From assembly GCA_035048485.1 (NCBI GenBank), contig CM068584.1, positions 64,972,542-65,036,541 on the forward strand: 64,000 bases of DNA. Direction: 5' to 3'. The position numbers and the translations under genes are program-made. The notes beneath the pieces are model-generated. The model ran no database searches. It was not told the DNA's origin and saw only the letters and a list, made by a program, of their open reading frames with translations. Origin of the DNA: Pteria penguin. Lineage: Eukaryota > Mollusca > Bivalvia > Pterioida > Pteriidae. Of the stretch, positions 1 to 11,565 are shown in pieces (position 1 is the first letter of the stretch; every line of letters starts with the position of its first letter).

Positions 1-361
1 TATTGTGTAGTTTACGATGAATACAATAAGCCTCTGCATAATCTTCCTTATTCATACCCAGGGTCATACTTAAAAAAGCTGATCGAATGCGCCTTACACT
101 GATCATATACATAAACATGAATAAATAAAGAGACCTTGTACATTCTGCCATACTTAGTATACATGGTGTAATGGCATAGGGAATCCGTGTTCGGATAGTA
201 CTTCCTGCTTCCATGATGCTATATAACTGGAAGATATGGGGAAGGGGGGGGGGGGTTCCGACTTTTTGCGAGATCGTATGCAAGTATGATGTGAAAAGTA
301 CGATCGGTTTCGAGGTTGCAGGAGAGAATATGATGTAAAATCATACAAGTTATATGTTATT
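1..361. other. Intergenic AT-rich DNA, no gene seen
   Basis: I see no exon-like or transposon-like reading here. The only notable feature is a poly-G run at about 243-257, one of several similar runs in the window. Confidence 0.5.
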
Positions 362-1620
362 ATCCTTATGGTTGTAAGATGATCAAGTTAAATTCCAAAG
401 GGGTTCACACTATGTTCATTCATTACATGGCAAGAAAGATGATTCCAATTTCCTGAGTAACCTTATGTATTTGTTTTTCTTTTAAATGCATTGGAGTTTG
501 TTTGATGTTTCAGTAATTGGAGAACTTTTTTCTAAACAAAAGAGCATTCTGCACATACAATTCGAAGAGAAATTATATTTAAATCTCCTGTATAATTATA
601 TTCCTTTTCCGGAATGAACATGCAAAGTGAAGGAAATGGGTGAGATGATCTGAAAGGAAATATGAACAGAAGAAATGATAGGTTGCTATGATAGACATGA
701 GAGGAATTATGCATATATATTATAATATTACATCAGTACTAGTAATGCAAAACACATTATTTTTAAACTCTATTAAAGTTTTAAATGGATGGTACGAAAG
801 TGTGCTGTAAAAGCACACATGTCATAAGGTGTTACCCATATGATTGTTAGATAATCAAGTTAAATTCATATGTGGTTCTCCTTATGTTCATCCATTACAT
901 GGCAAGAAAGATAACTCCAATTTCCTAAGTAACGTAATATATATATATATATATTTTTAACTGCATGGGAGTTTACTTTTATTTGACAATTCAGTACTTT
1001 GGGAAAATAAATGAGCAAGATGCACAAACAATTCTAAGAGAAAGAATATTTAAATCCCATACATTATTATCTTCTTTTTCCGGACTGAACATGAAAGTGG
1101 GGAGGAAAGGGGCGAGATGATCTGAAAGGAAATAAGAAAAGGATAAATGACGGGTTGCTATTGAGTGGAATTATCTATAAATATTATAATATTACATCAG
1201 TACAAATAGTTAAAACAAATTATTTTACAGTCGTAGAATTTTGAACGGATTATACTTCTCAATGTCATTTTCAATAATATTGTTACGTAAAAAATTGTAT
1301 AGAACTCTTTATTTCACGTATTGAAACATTTTCATCCTATGTCTTACAGGTAAAGGGATAGTGAACAGATTGCTATAAAGTGGAATTATCCATAAATATA
1401 ATATTTATAATATTACATCAGTACAAATAGTTAGACACAAATAATTTCACTCTATTAGAATTTTAAATGCATTTTGATTGTACTTCTCAATTTAATTTTT
1501 AATAATATTGTTACGGAAAAATTGTATATAAATGTTTACCTGTAAGGTTGTTTTAACTACAATTTTGCACGTATTAAAACCTTCCCATCTTACGTCTTGC
1601 ACGTGAAAGAATAGTGATGT
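362..1620. repeat. Local tandem duplication, three diverged copies
   Basis: A block beginning with TAAGATGATCAAGTTAAATTCC at about 376 recurs about 472 bases later at about 848. The two share the same order of landmarks: GGCAAGAAAGAT...CCAATTTCCT, TTCCGGA.TGAACATG, GAGATGATCTGAAAGGAAAT, and TATAATATTACATCAGTAC. A third, shorter copy of the right-hand part (GGAATTATCCATAAATAT...ATTACATCAGTACAAATAG) follows at about 1361-1620 with a period near 215 bases. The GGCAAG..GGTAACTCCAATTTCC landmark also occurs in the dispersed family seen at 2300, 4440, 6900, 12110 and 18000. No coding potential is seen. Confidence 0.75.
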
Positions 1621-1957
1621 AATAAAAGTTATTCGATTTTTATCAAATTTCTTTGACACAAACTTTTAAACCTATATGATCTACAGTATTGTGAAATTTG
1701 ATATAAAGTTTGGCTTATCGTATCAATATAAAGCATAAAGAAATGAATTTCTAAAGATGAATGGTCGTTGAAGGCGAAGGGAATAACACGCTATATTTGA
1801 AATTTATTGACTTATTGATATAAAATAGGTAAAACAAATTTCTTTGAAGTTATATTTGTTTGCGTGTAGCTTTTCAGTGGAGGATTGCTGCGAATTTGTA
1901 AGTTTCTTCTCTTACTTTTTTATTCATATTTACGCCTCTGACGTTGTTGATATTCAA

Positions 1958-2189
1958 GACGGTGTGACCTTGTGGATGGGGTCCTCGGCACCTGAACGAG
2001 AGGTCCCGGGTTCGACTCCCACCTTGTTCGCACCGGTGTTCTGTCTTTCGGACGAGACAGTAAAAACCGAGGTCTCGTGTCACGGTAGCTCTGGCACTGG
2101 GTCCGTTGGAAAGGTCTATATTTGTATGCAATGCATCAGGCAGATGCTGTCACCATTTACGTAAATAAACTGTGGAGTGACGTAAAACA
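1958..2189 (+). mobile_element. tRNA-derived SINE, 232 bp, with target-site duplication
   Basis: The head is tRNA-like, with an A-box-like GTGTGACCTTGTGGATGGGG and a B box GGTTCGACTCC at about 2009-2019. The body has the family landmarks TCTTTCGGACGAGACAGTAAAAACCGAGG, GGGTCCGTTGGAAAGGT and CATCAGGCAGATGCTGTCACC, and it ends in GTGACGTAAAACA. The octamer ATATTCAA flanks both sides (1950-1957 and 2190-2197), as expected for LINE-mobilised insertion. It is a retroposon, not a tRNA gene, because no cloverleaf 3' half follows. Confidence 0.85.
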
Positions 2190-2299
2190 ATATTCAATTA
2201 ATCAATCCTTATTAATGTATAACAATATGCCAGTTGTAATAAAACTTAACAGCCACATTGTACCATTTAAATACCAAGTTATTAAGGAATTAATGTTTT

Positions 2300-2704
2300 A
2301 TTTCTGACTAATTTCTTTACGTTTTGTACCTCAGTTTTGTGTTCAAAGCAATAATTCATACATATAATTTTTGTAAGGTTGAAAATTGGTTAATCCACAA
2401 TTCTCTTTTAAGGAGATTCTGGGTAATGTTGGGAAGGAGAATCATATACATGTGATAATATCAAATGACCAAAATGTGTGTAATGAAATGGGAATAATTT
2501 TACCATATCAGTATAATAAGATCAGAAACATACGTGGTTTGCATTTTATTTCTATCATTTACAAGGCAAAGCAAGGTAACTCTTTTATTCTTAATCCTTA
2601 ATCGTAGTACATCTTTTGCTTTAGAATATATTCGATTTGAATGTTGTAATATAACAGCTCTGGAAACTTATACCAGTTTTATAAACACCTGTAATGAAAC
2701 CTTA
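2300..2704 (+). repeat. Dispersed repeat family (segment with TTACAAGGCAAAGCAAGGTAACTC)
   Basis: The sequence GTTCAAAGCAAT.ATTCA, then GAAAATTGGTTAATCCA.AATTC, then a TTTACAAGGCAA.G.AAGGTAACTC landmark recurs in the same order at 4440-4870, 6735-7500 and 17870-18400. It is a non-coding interspersed family. The foldback element beginning at 2705 is inserted into this copy or immediately next to it. Confidence 0.65.
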
Positions 2705-4426
2705 GTACGGGAGCGTATTGCTGCCAAAGTGAATTTTTTTTTATGCTAAGTCGTACGTAAGACATACTAAGTCATACGTACGAGATAATAAGTCGTACGT
2801 ACGATATACTAAGTCGTACATACGAGATACAAAGTCGTACGTACGACATACTACGTCGTACGTACGAGATACTAAGTCGTACGTACGACATACTAAGTCG
2901 TACGTACAACAAACTAAGTCGTACGTACGACATACTAAGTCGTACGTACGAGATACTCAGTCGTACGTACGAGATACTATGTGGTACGTACGAGATACTC
3001 AGTCGTACGTACGAGATACTATGTGGTACGTACGAGATACTAAGTCGTACGTACGAGATACTACGTCGTATGTACGACATAGTATGCCGTAGGTACCAGG
3101 GTCGAATCTAGGAAGCGATGATAATTTGGCGGAGCGCAATTTTAAAGCAAAAATATACATGTGAAGACAATGCGTTTGGGATTGCTTTGTGGTGTCTAGG
3201 GAATCCAGGGAAACTCATGTAGTAGTTCCCTTTATCCAGAGACATGCATTAGGGGTCACCTTGCAACACGATCATGCTCGCCCGCATACCGCGCGATTTA
3301 CTCAACGCTACCTTCAACGAAATAAAGTTAACATCTTCCCAAGGCCGGCAAATAGCCCTGATCTCAATCTGAGCCAGCACATATAGGATTTATGTGGTAG
3401 AAAAGCGGACATGCGACATCCATTGACCATTCAGCAGCTACAAAAGTGTTCTTATAGCAGAATGAAATAAACTAGCCCCAAACGTCATTAGACGTTACGT
3501 GAATGACATACGAAGTAAAAATCGTGCTGTTTTAGCAAACAAGGGTGGTCATATCCGATATTAAGCAATAATAGTTTAACGACTTAAGAAATTATACGAG
3601 CTCCCAAGGCTTCGTCCCCAGGTCCCCGCACTAGGGTTTTTTTTTCCTGGATTCACTAGACACCACAAAGCAATACCAGACGCATTGCCTTCACATGTGT
3701 ATTTTTGCTTAAAAATTGCGCTCCGCCACATTATCATCACTTCCTGGATTCGCCCCTGGTACTTACGGCATATTATGTCGTACACACGACTTAGTATGTC
3801 GTACGTACGACTTAGTATGTCGTACGTACGACTTAGTATCTCGTACGTACGACTTAGTATGTCGTACGTACGACTTAGTATCTCGTACGTACGACTTAGT
3901 ATGTCGTACGTATTATTTAGTGTGTCGTACGTACGACTTATTATCTCGTACGTACGACTTAGTATGTCGTACGTACGACTTAGTATCTCGTACGTATGAC
4001 TTTGTATGTCATACGTCCGACTTAGTATGTCGTACGTACGACTTAGTATCTCGTACGTACGACTTAGTATGTCGTACATCCGACTTATTATCTCGTAAAT
4101 ACGACTTAGTATATCGTACTTCCGACTTAGTATGTAGTACGTACGGCTTAGTACGTCGTACGTACGACTTAGTATCTCGTACGTACGACTTAGTATGTCG
4201 TACGTAGGACTAAGTATGTCGTACGTACGACTTATTATGTCGTACGTACGACTTATTATCTCGTACGTCCGACTTAGTATCTCGTAAGTACGACTTAGTA
4301 TCTCGTAAGTACGACTTAGTATCTCGTACGTACGACTTAGTATGTCGTACGTACGACTTAGTATGTCGTACGTACGACTAAACTTCCAAATAAATTTTTC
4401 ACTTCGGCAGCAATACGCTTCCTTAC
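2705..4426. mobile_element. Foldback element with satellite arms and captured transposase remnant
   Basis: The outermost bases are an inverted repeat: GTACGGGAGCGTATTGCTGC at 2705 and its near-complement ending at 4426. Both are flanked by CTTA (2701-2704 and 4427-4430), a likely short target duplication. Inside, each arm is a 21-bp tandem repeat containing the palindrome GTCGTACGTACGAC, with about 16 units on the left (2745-3085) and about 29 on the right (3775-4380) in inverted orientation. Next inward is a second inverted pair (about 3090-3210 and 3640-3770), including GCGGAGCGCAATTTT. The central 430-base loop carries a Tc1/mariner-like transposase fragment. The superfamily that mobilised the whole unit is not recognised. 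Confidence 0.8.
3189..3570 (+). pseudogene. Tc1/mariner-like transposase C-terminal remnant
   Basis: The reading at about 3237-3386 contains the Tc1/mariner hallmark H-D-H-ARPHTA followed by NIFPRPANSPDLNLSQH, the usual second aspartate block and the SPDLNP block. The reading stops at the TAG after QHI, but homologous-looking text (CGRKADMRHPLTIQQLQ) continues downstream in the same direction to about 3570. Most of the protein (the DNA-binding N-terminus and first catalytic Asp) is absent. In the family this enzyme cuts and pastes elements at TA sites in the nucleus. This copy is dead and sits in the loop of the foldback element. Confidence 0.8.
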
Positions 4427-4430
4427 CTTA

Positions 4431-4880
4431 GAAACACAATGTACCATTAAAATACAGAATTATTTATGAATAATGATTAATCTAGCTTGTTAGTAATTCA
4501 ACTCAAATCAATGGATTTTTTTTTTTGGCTGAAAATAAGAGTTAATCCAGAATTCCTTTTGTAGGAGAGTCTGAAAATGGTTGCTAAAATCGAATGAACT
4601 ATATATATGACAGTAAATCGGATAATTTTACCATGATCGGTATAATTAAACCAAAAGCATAATTGGTTTCCATCTTATTTCTATCCTTTACAAGGCAAGG
4701 AAAGGTAACTCTATTATCCTTGATAAATGAAAGAGAAGCATTGTGTTGGAGAATTACCGTTAACTTTCACCTTTACAGTTCGATTATAAGAGAGAAAGAA
4801 AGATACAGACAGATCGAAAAAGAGATAGAGATAGAATAAAATAGTTACAGCTAGTGAATACTATGGCAGGGGGGGGGGGG
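4431..4880 (+). repeat. Dispersed repeat family copy
   Basis: This copy has the same landmark order as 2370-2600: GAAAATAAGAGTTAATCCAGAATTCCTTTT, ATAATTTTACCAT, then TTTACAAGGCAAGGAAAGGTAACTC. It is followed by an AGAGAGAAAGAAAGA purine tract and a poly-G run (about 4869-4881). No gene is seen. Confidence 0.6.
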
Positions 4881-6734
4881 GAGCTGAGTAAATGAACTGA
4901 AAAGGAGCCTATGATGGACCTCATTATGATAACATAGTATCACAGTTTACGCTACACGTGTGTGTCCTTCGCTATATACTTCCCTATATATGATTTAAGT
5001 ATGTATGTTATAATTTACATTGTTTTGCTGGATATATTCAACACCATCTATACGTTCGTCTTTATAGCCCTCCAACTTAGAATGATCTATAGACATATTT
5101 CTCTTTATATGCAATGTACGTTACAATTTACGGCGCAGATTCATTAATGTTAATATTAAGCGTGTGTCGATGTATCAAACTATTCGTTTGTCGTCAGAAG
5201 CTCAGGTCAAGTCAATCTAAGCAGCGTAATACATTATTTGTGGTAGTGTTATTTGAATCTGTTTGCTAAAGGGGAACGAGGATGATGGGTTAAATATCAA
5301 TATCCAGTGGAGAAAGCCGGTCGCGGAGGGGGGGGGGGGGTAATAAGTCGTGGGTTAGAACTCCCTCCTTCAAGTCTCCGCCTCTGATCGTAGTACAGTC
5401 CTCCACTTTCACAAACTCCTTTACAACCGTGTCCCAATATACGTAAGTATTGCAGCAACACATGTAAATACAAACTTTATTAAAAGATCTTACAAGTGTA
5501 GAAGCAAATGTTAATAAACCTTCCCTGTAACTTCATGTACCATTACATCAAGGACAGAGCTATGAACTATAAATAGAATAACATACATGTAATCCACATG
5601 TCAAGGAAATAAATGCTCAAGTAATATTTCCGTGTATACTTCAGCTGTAATGATGTATTGAAAGAGCTTTGAATTATCCCCCTTCTAATTGAGCTAGTAA
5701 TATAAGAATGTCCGTGTATGCAATGTCAAGTGTACTTTTCCCTCATCACAAGTGCTCACTGCAATTCAGACAATGTTCTTTAACACAAGGCACTCTTTAG
5801 TCTTATTTGAAGTTGTTCACAGGCGATGATGAAGGAAGGGAGAATAGTAATTTGCTTAGTATAAATATGATACATGCAACTTGTCACGGTGTAAGGGGCT
5901 AGAGCGCAGTCAATTTCAAAACTAGGCATGACTGTGCCCCTCTTTCCACATATCTTTTTTTTTCAATACTCAATTACGCATACTTTGGAAAATTTCATGC
6001 CGAGAACATAAAGTGATGTCATATGTTTCCCCCTGTATATCGTTGCAAAAAAATGTTGTTAAGATACTCTCACCGTAGATACTCTCCGCTCATCGAAATA
6101 ATACAGACCAAACACTCCTATCATTTTTCGGTTGAAAATAGAAGAAATCCGAAATTCTACTTATTCTAAGAGGGAAGTGGAGGGGAGGGGGAGGGGGGGG
6201 GGGCGTTGTTCAAACAGAATAATTGTAGGAAAGTATATAATATAGAACAGTGTATTTTATATGACAACTTTCAACCTTATGAATCTTAAAAAAATCAAAT
6301 TAAACATATAATTGACTTAATAGTTATGTTTACCCTTTACAATACAAAAAAAGGTAACTCCAATTTCCCGAATTACGAAGTGCAGTTAATGTATGACTTG
6401 AACGTTTATATCTGGTATTGTACAACAATTCCTTACATTCATACTACCAGGAAATACAGAAAATCATTGATAATACAGGAGAAATATATCTTACATAAAG
6501 CGCAGTCCTAGCATGGCATCTCCTTCAATGGACTGATTTGAAAAGATAAGGATTTGTTATACATGACTCTTGCAACTAACGTTTTCCACAACATAGTTTA
6601 GCAATATCATATGTAATTACTGCGTAAAGACACACTCAATTCACTGCCGATTTTAAACTACTTCTATTTTCTTTCTCTTAAAATCTACTATAACCGTTCT
6701 ATCATATAACTTCTTTTAATGTTTTATCTGGTTT
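4881..6734. other. Intergenic DNA, no gene seen
   Basis: The short open frames here lack domain hallmarks or splice context. Poly-G runs lie at about 5328-5340 and 6185-6203. A GGTAACTCCAATTTCC family landmark lies at about 6352-6368. Confidence 0.5.
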
Positions 6735-7500
6735 GTTAATTTTGTTTCGGATTTGGATATCCACTGCGTTCAAAACAATCATTCAAATCTATGGACTTTG
6801 TTTGCGTCCGTGTGGGTGAAAATCTGTGAACATGACATGGGGTCCTTTCAAGGATGGAAGAATAACATTTATGTAAAGTAGAAGATAAATGATTTCGTAT
6901 GAAGGGATTATCGGTATATATAATCGGAAACATGAGTGGTTCACTGTTAATCTCTATCCTTATTTGTTTTTCTGAATCGGGAAATGTATCTCAGCTGAGT
7001 GTATAATGATAAATCTGGAAATGGAGAAATGTGGATTGCAACAGAATATTAAATCAAACAGAAGAAAAACAAATTGTTCTAGGGTGAATAGGAGTCGAAC
7101 AGATAAATATTTTGCCATTCAAACACACGATTTAACAAGAATGTAAAGGGGAAGTAGTAACGACAGCTGTTACAGTTTTATCTTAAGATTCGATTTGATT
7201 GCCCCGAAGATGCGCTAGGAAAGGTCTATGTAAGGAAAGGTCTATGTATTTTGCAGAATTTGCTTTGAATCTCTATTGTGCTAGCTTGTAGTATGCAGAT
7301 TGCAGTTCTGCATGTTGAATACACTTTTTGTAGCGTAAAACAAAAATTTAAGACTTAATGCAATATCTTTGGACGTAAAAATATAATAATGAAGATAAGG
7401 GCAGAGGTGAAACATACAGATAGATTGATAAATAGAGAAGGGGGAGGGAGCTCCGAGGAGGAAGAACTTTTGTCTATTGAATGCTCTTTTCAGTCCCACC
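6735..7500 (+). repeat. Dispersed repeat family copy
   Basis: Landmarks in order are TGCGTTCAAAACAATCATTCA (6767), GAGTGTATAATGATAAATCTGGAAATGGAGAAA (6999) and GAAGGGGGAGGGAGCTCCGAGGAGGA (7437). The same order occurs at 17880-18380, so this is a second long copy of that family. It is non-coding as far as I can see. Confidence 0.65.
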
Positions 7501-8335
7501 ATACTTTTGAAAAACGAGTTTGGTCTAATTCCAATGCGTTGTTCTTGTATGAATTATATATCTTCCCACTGCTTGTCAAATTGATATCCGATCCAGATTT
7601 TATATGGTAGAATCAATATATAGCTTTCTGTATTAGTTGTATATACATGCAATTGCATGACAAGGAAATAAAAGATCAGTTTACATAGAAATCAATCCTA
7701 CTCCTAAAAGAGGTGGATAAACCATAATGTACCTTTTTTGTGCATTTTCACATGGAACTTCAAACTATAATGAAAAAAGACATGAATTTATTGAACAAAA
7801 ATTAATCATTCTATACACCATAACAAAAAAAAATACATGCATGAAGTCATTGACGACTACTGCAGTTATATACCACATTGCAATATGGTAAAAGAAGAGC
7901 CCCTTATCCTCAAATATTTGTGCTTTAAATTTCCACAGTTTAGGCTTTGAGCTTCACTGTAGACAACATCAATTGTCGAGATTGTTCATCAAATGAATTC
8001 ACATACATATTTTCTAGTGTTCATTATTTGTGAAGTCGTATTATATATGACAGCTTTTAACCTTATGAGTGTGTACTAAACACATTAACAAGAAGGAGGT
8101 TGAAATGTTTTGTTAAACTCTTTACAAAGCATACAAAGGTAACTCAGATTTCCCTAATTACGAAGTGAAGTTATGGTAACGACTTGATATCTTGCAAATG
8201 CGTTGGAATTCACATTTATGTCATGTTTCAGACAAGTGACAACAGACAAGTAGTTCTAATGAATGTTCACATTTATTAATTTGATGGGAGTGAACTTGCG
8301 TTAGGGAATATATATATATATTGCTGAATTATATA
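7501..8335. other. Intergenic DNA with a family fragment
   Basis: No gene is seen. A fragment at about 8040-8180 (ATATGACAGCTTTTAACCTTATGA..., CTTTACAAAGCATACAAAGGTAACTC) matches the landmark found at 6240-6380 and in the other dispersed copies. Confidence 0.5.
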
Positions 8336-8339
8336 TGTT

Positions 8340-8510
8340 TCGTCTGTGTATAAGGCCATTCACGGCGGGTGTAGCTAGCCAAACAGGAGACACTCACTCC
8401 TACCGGGTATCTAGTCTCACCTCTAAATTTCAGTGTCCCTGAAAGCCCACTGCGGTACATTGTTGTTAATGCCATAGTCATGTGACATCAGTTACTTTGG
8501 TATTTTACAT
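8340..8510 (+). repeat. GGCATTCACGGCGGGTG dispersed repeat, copy 1
   Basis: This copy contains GGCCATTCACGGCGGGTGTA, CTAGCCAAACAGGAGAC.CTCACTCCT, a GGTCTCACCT-like block and GCCATAGTCATGTGACATCAGTTACTTTGGTATTTTAC. Further copies lie at 8660, 17655 and 28960, with fragments at 40677 and 41944. It resembles an abundant oyster interspersed sequence. Confidence 0.75.
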
Positions 8511-8659
8511 GAACGTCACACTTTTTTCTTTTGCAGTGTGGAGCTCGTAAAAAGTCCTTCGCGGAGGGTTTGACTTAAGTGTTATTATACCATTTTTCCT
8601 GATGTTATGTGGCCGTGACCGTTTCTACACTCTCTTCATATTCACATTCGTGTATATAT

Positions 8660-8832
8660 ATATACAGAGCTGAATAAGGGCATTCACGGCAGGTGTGGTT
8701 AGTCAAACAGGAGACGCTCACTCCTCCCGGGCACCTGGTCTCACCTTTGAATTTCAGGGGTCCGTGAATGCCCGCTGTGGTACATTGTTGTTAGTGCCAT
8801 AGTTATGTGACACCAGTTACTTTCGTATTTTA
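8660..8832 (+). repeat. GGCATTCACGGCGGGTG dispersed repeat, copy 2
   Basis: This is a second copy about 326 bases after the first in the same orientation. It has GGGCATTCACGGCAGGTGTG, CAGGAGACGCTCACTCCTCC, GGTCCGTGAATGCCCGC and CATAGTTATGTGACACCAGTTAC. Its upstream part (ATGTGGCCGTGAC..., about 8608) is also upstream of the copy at 17655, so the repeat unit is longer than the core. Confidence 0.75.
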
Positions 8833-9044
8833 TTTGTATAGATAAATATTGTCCGAGACATATTTCTAATCAAAACCATTATCTTTATTCTCTATTTGTC
8901 CCATTGCTTATAACGATCTGGTGAAACCCCGTAAGGAGTCACATTCCGTGGATCGGCTACAAAATCATAGAAATGAAAATAACATCCAAAGCGGAGTGAC
9001 CCACAAGATAGTTTCTGAACCGTGTTTGTTACATATTGCTTAGC

Positions 9045-9046
<2 letters not shown>

Positions 9047-9097
<51 letters not shown>
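9047..9097. repeat. (TG)n microsatellite
   Basis: An uninterrupted TG/CA dinucleotide run of about 50 bases. The open frames through it on both strands are artefacts of the repeat. Confidence 0.95.
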
Positions 9098-9098
<1 letters not shown>

Positions 9099-9385
9099 GC
9101 CCCTGCAAATGAAGACAAAACATGGAATACACACCAAACATTTGCGGTCCTCAGGGACAAATGAGGTCCTCATAAAGACCGCATTTGGAATAATGATTCC
9201 AATTAATAATATGGGCCTACTTTATCGTAAAAAATTAAAAATAGTGCTGGTTTCATTTGAAGGGTTTTATCTGATTTGTGTGTGACGATGCACACAGATT
9301 TTGAAGCTGCGCCGTCGTCCATTTCCACACACTCGAAAAGCTCTACTTCCGGTGTATCATAAAGTGCGCGAGTTTGAAGTTCTAA

Positions 9386-9421
9386 ATGGGGCGAGCGGTA
9401 GGCAGTATGTTTCTAGATCTG
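9386..9421 (+). CDS. Candidate short first coding exon
   Basis: An ATG at 9386 opens a 12-codon reading (MGRAVGSMFLDL) that ends exactly at CTG|GTGAGT, a strong donor. The 90 bases upstream are CpG-bearing, unlike most of the neighbourhood, and contain ACTTCCGG, an ETS-type motif common in TATA-less housekeeping promoters. I could not find the following exon and do not recognise the peptide. This is a splice-site and context call only, and it could be chance. Confidence 0.25.
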
Positions 9422-10262
9422 GTGAGTATATTTTAAAGGCAAAATTAATTTCATTGTCAGAAATAATCCAAATAATGAGCAGTATTTACTTTTGCAGTTG
9501 ATTTGCAACGTTTCATTCCGGTATTCTACTGAACTGCTGAATAGACTGACCGGACTAGAACACTGTCTGTAGAATAGATCGTAGAAAAATAGATCTATAC
9601 AGTACTGTATGGTTATTGTAAGACGATTATACTTTGTTAAATAATATAAACAATAATTTTCAAATGATCAAATATAAAATCCCTGCCTAAGACTTTTACT
9701 CGAATTTCCTCTGACTGGTATGTCTTCTACAGCGCGGCGTACCTAATTGAATTGCGGAAAAGCACAGTTACTTACAATATGTAGTAACTACCCTACTTAT
9801 TTCAATGTACTAAAGTAACTTTTAAGTCCTATAGATATTCTGTCCACACTAATTAAGTAATTGTAGTTCCTGTAGACCACAGGGATTTTCTATAGACCAA
9901 GATAAAAGCCAAAAGGCACTTTGATATTTACATGAGATGTGGTTGAGATTGTTCTTTGGTTGGATGGCGACAAAAGCTGTATTTTTTGTTGTACCTGCAA
10001 CTAGCTGCAAACCCTCAATTGTATATTACGTTTGTGTGAAGAAATAAGATGAAAGTGAAAGCATACTTATTGTTAAAAGGAACTCCAAGATTCTCTTACA
10101 AATTGTTATTGGAGGCTTGGAATATTCTGTCCTAATAAAGGGGTGCACAGGAAGAGATGCATAGGCAAAAAAATTATGCCATAGGACTAACGTTTACATA
10201 TGAGTTTGTACAGGCAAGTTGGTCAATTTGATTAAAACCATATTTCTATTCCGCTTCTCAAT
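9422..10262. other. Intergenic DNA, no gene seen
   Basis: No domain-bearing reading is seen. If the candidate exon at 9386 is real, this would be intronic. Confidence 0.4.
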
Positions 10263-10277
10263 TTGTCCCATAACGGA

Positions 10278-10524
10278 AGCCGGCGTGGCCTAGGGGTATC
10301 GCGTCGGACACCTGATCGGAAGGCCGGGGTTCGAGTTCCGCTCTGGTCATGCCATTGTCATGTCTTTCGGATGAGACAGTGGTATGCATGGCACATTAAA
10401 GATCCCCTCACTGCTTCGGGTGGGTCCGTTGCAAAGGTAAAAATTTGTATGTCTCGTATCAGGCAGATGCCGTCACTATATACCTGAAATATTCGTGGTG
10501 TGACGTAAAACAAAAATCAATAAA
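10278..10524 (+). mobile_element. tRNA-derived SINE, 247 bp, intact with 15-bp target duplication
   Basis: The head GCCGGCGTGGCCTAGGGGTA includes an A box and is followed by the B box GGTTCGAGTTCC at about 10330. The body has TCTTTCGGATGAGACAGT, TGGCACATTAAAGATCCC, CTTCGGGTGGGTCCGTTGCA and CAGGCAGATGCCGTCA, with the tail GTGGTGTGACGTAAAACA. The 15-mer TTGTCCCATAACGGA occurs immediately before (10263-10277) and after (10525-10539), so this is a complete insertion. It is the best reference copy of this family in the window. Confidence 0.93.
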
Positions 10525-10751
10525 TTGTCCCATAACGGATAAATAGGGCTGTCACAGCACTTTTTGGTACGGGTCCTGGGTCCCTTGAAATTGGGAATTT
10601 TGGGGGAAGTTGGGAAAACACATTATAGAGAATACCTTTTTTCATTTATTTTACATTATACATATGTTTAGAAGCACTGCAATATATTCCCATATGGGTG
10701 TATTTTCCATTCACACGAAATTTGTATCTTACCAGTAGCAAAACAACTTTA

Positions 10752-11565
10752 TTCTAAATGAGAACAATAGCAGCTGTCGCTTTTACACACACCCAAATGA
10801 GAATCATTGCATCTGTTACCCAAATCAAGACCTTGCAGCTGTTACATACACCCAAATGAGAACACTTTCAGCTGTTACGTACACACAAAAGAGGACCCTT
10901 GCAGCTGTTACGCACACCCAAATGAGGACCCTTGCAGTTGTTACACACACCCAAATGAGTACCCTTACAGCTGTTACACACACCCAAATGAGAACCCCTG
11001 CAGTTGTTACACACACCCAAATGAGGACCCTTGCAGCTGTTACACACACCCAAATGAGGACCCTTGCAGCTGTTACACATACCCAAATGAGGGCCTTAGC
11101 AGTAGTTAAACACACCCAAATGAGGACCCTTGCAGCTTTTACACACACGCAAATGAGAACCATTACAGCTGTTACTCACACCCATATGAGAACCACCGCG
11201 GCTTCTTAACACACCAAAAGAGAACAATTGCAGCTGTTACACGCGCCTAAATGAGAACCATTATCGCTTTTACACAAATTCAAATGAAAATCATTTCATC
11301 TGTTACCCAAATGAGGGCCTTGCAGCTGTTACATACACCCAAATGAGAACATTTTTAGCTTTTACACACACCCAAATGAGGACCCTTGCAGCTGTTACGC
11401 ACACCCAAATGAGGATCCTTGCAGCTGCTATACACACCCAAATGAGGACCCTTGCAGCTGCTACACACACCCAAATGAGGTCCCTAGCAGTTGTTACACA
11501 CACCCAAATGAGGACCCTTGCAGCTGTTGCACACATCCAAATGACTACCCTTGCAGTTGTTATAT
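10752..11565. repeat. 33-bp minisatellite, about 25 units
   Basis: The unit is built on ACACACCCAAATGAG.ACC followed by CTTGCAGCTGTT. It is 33 bases long, a multiple of three, so long open readings arise in several frames on both strands (for example an 11-residue periodic Cys/His/Pro-rich peptide). The array is most regular at 10860-11110 and 11340-11540 and decays between and at the edges. No start context, splice site or non-repetitive coding neighbour supports a gene. Confidence 0.9.

Noticed and set aside
2772..4207. Long open frames with 7-residue periodicity (SYVRLSI-type, RTYDILS-type) on both strands
   Set aside because: They are translations of the 21-bp satellite, whose unit is a multiple of three. 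They occur on both strands and lack non-repetitive coding context.
10278..10350. tRNA gene candidates (also 1958, 19842, 28366 and 44858)
   Set aside because: A and B boxes are present but no paired acceptor or anticodon arms complete a tRNA. The same tail and target duplications show that they are SINEs.
10752..11565. CRISPR-like or collagen-like array
   Set aside because: Units are contiguous with no unique spacers, and this is animal DNA. Frames are open on both strands because the period is 33 bp.
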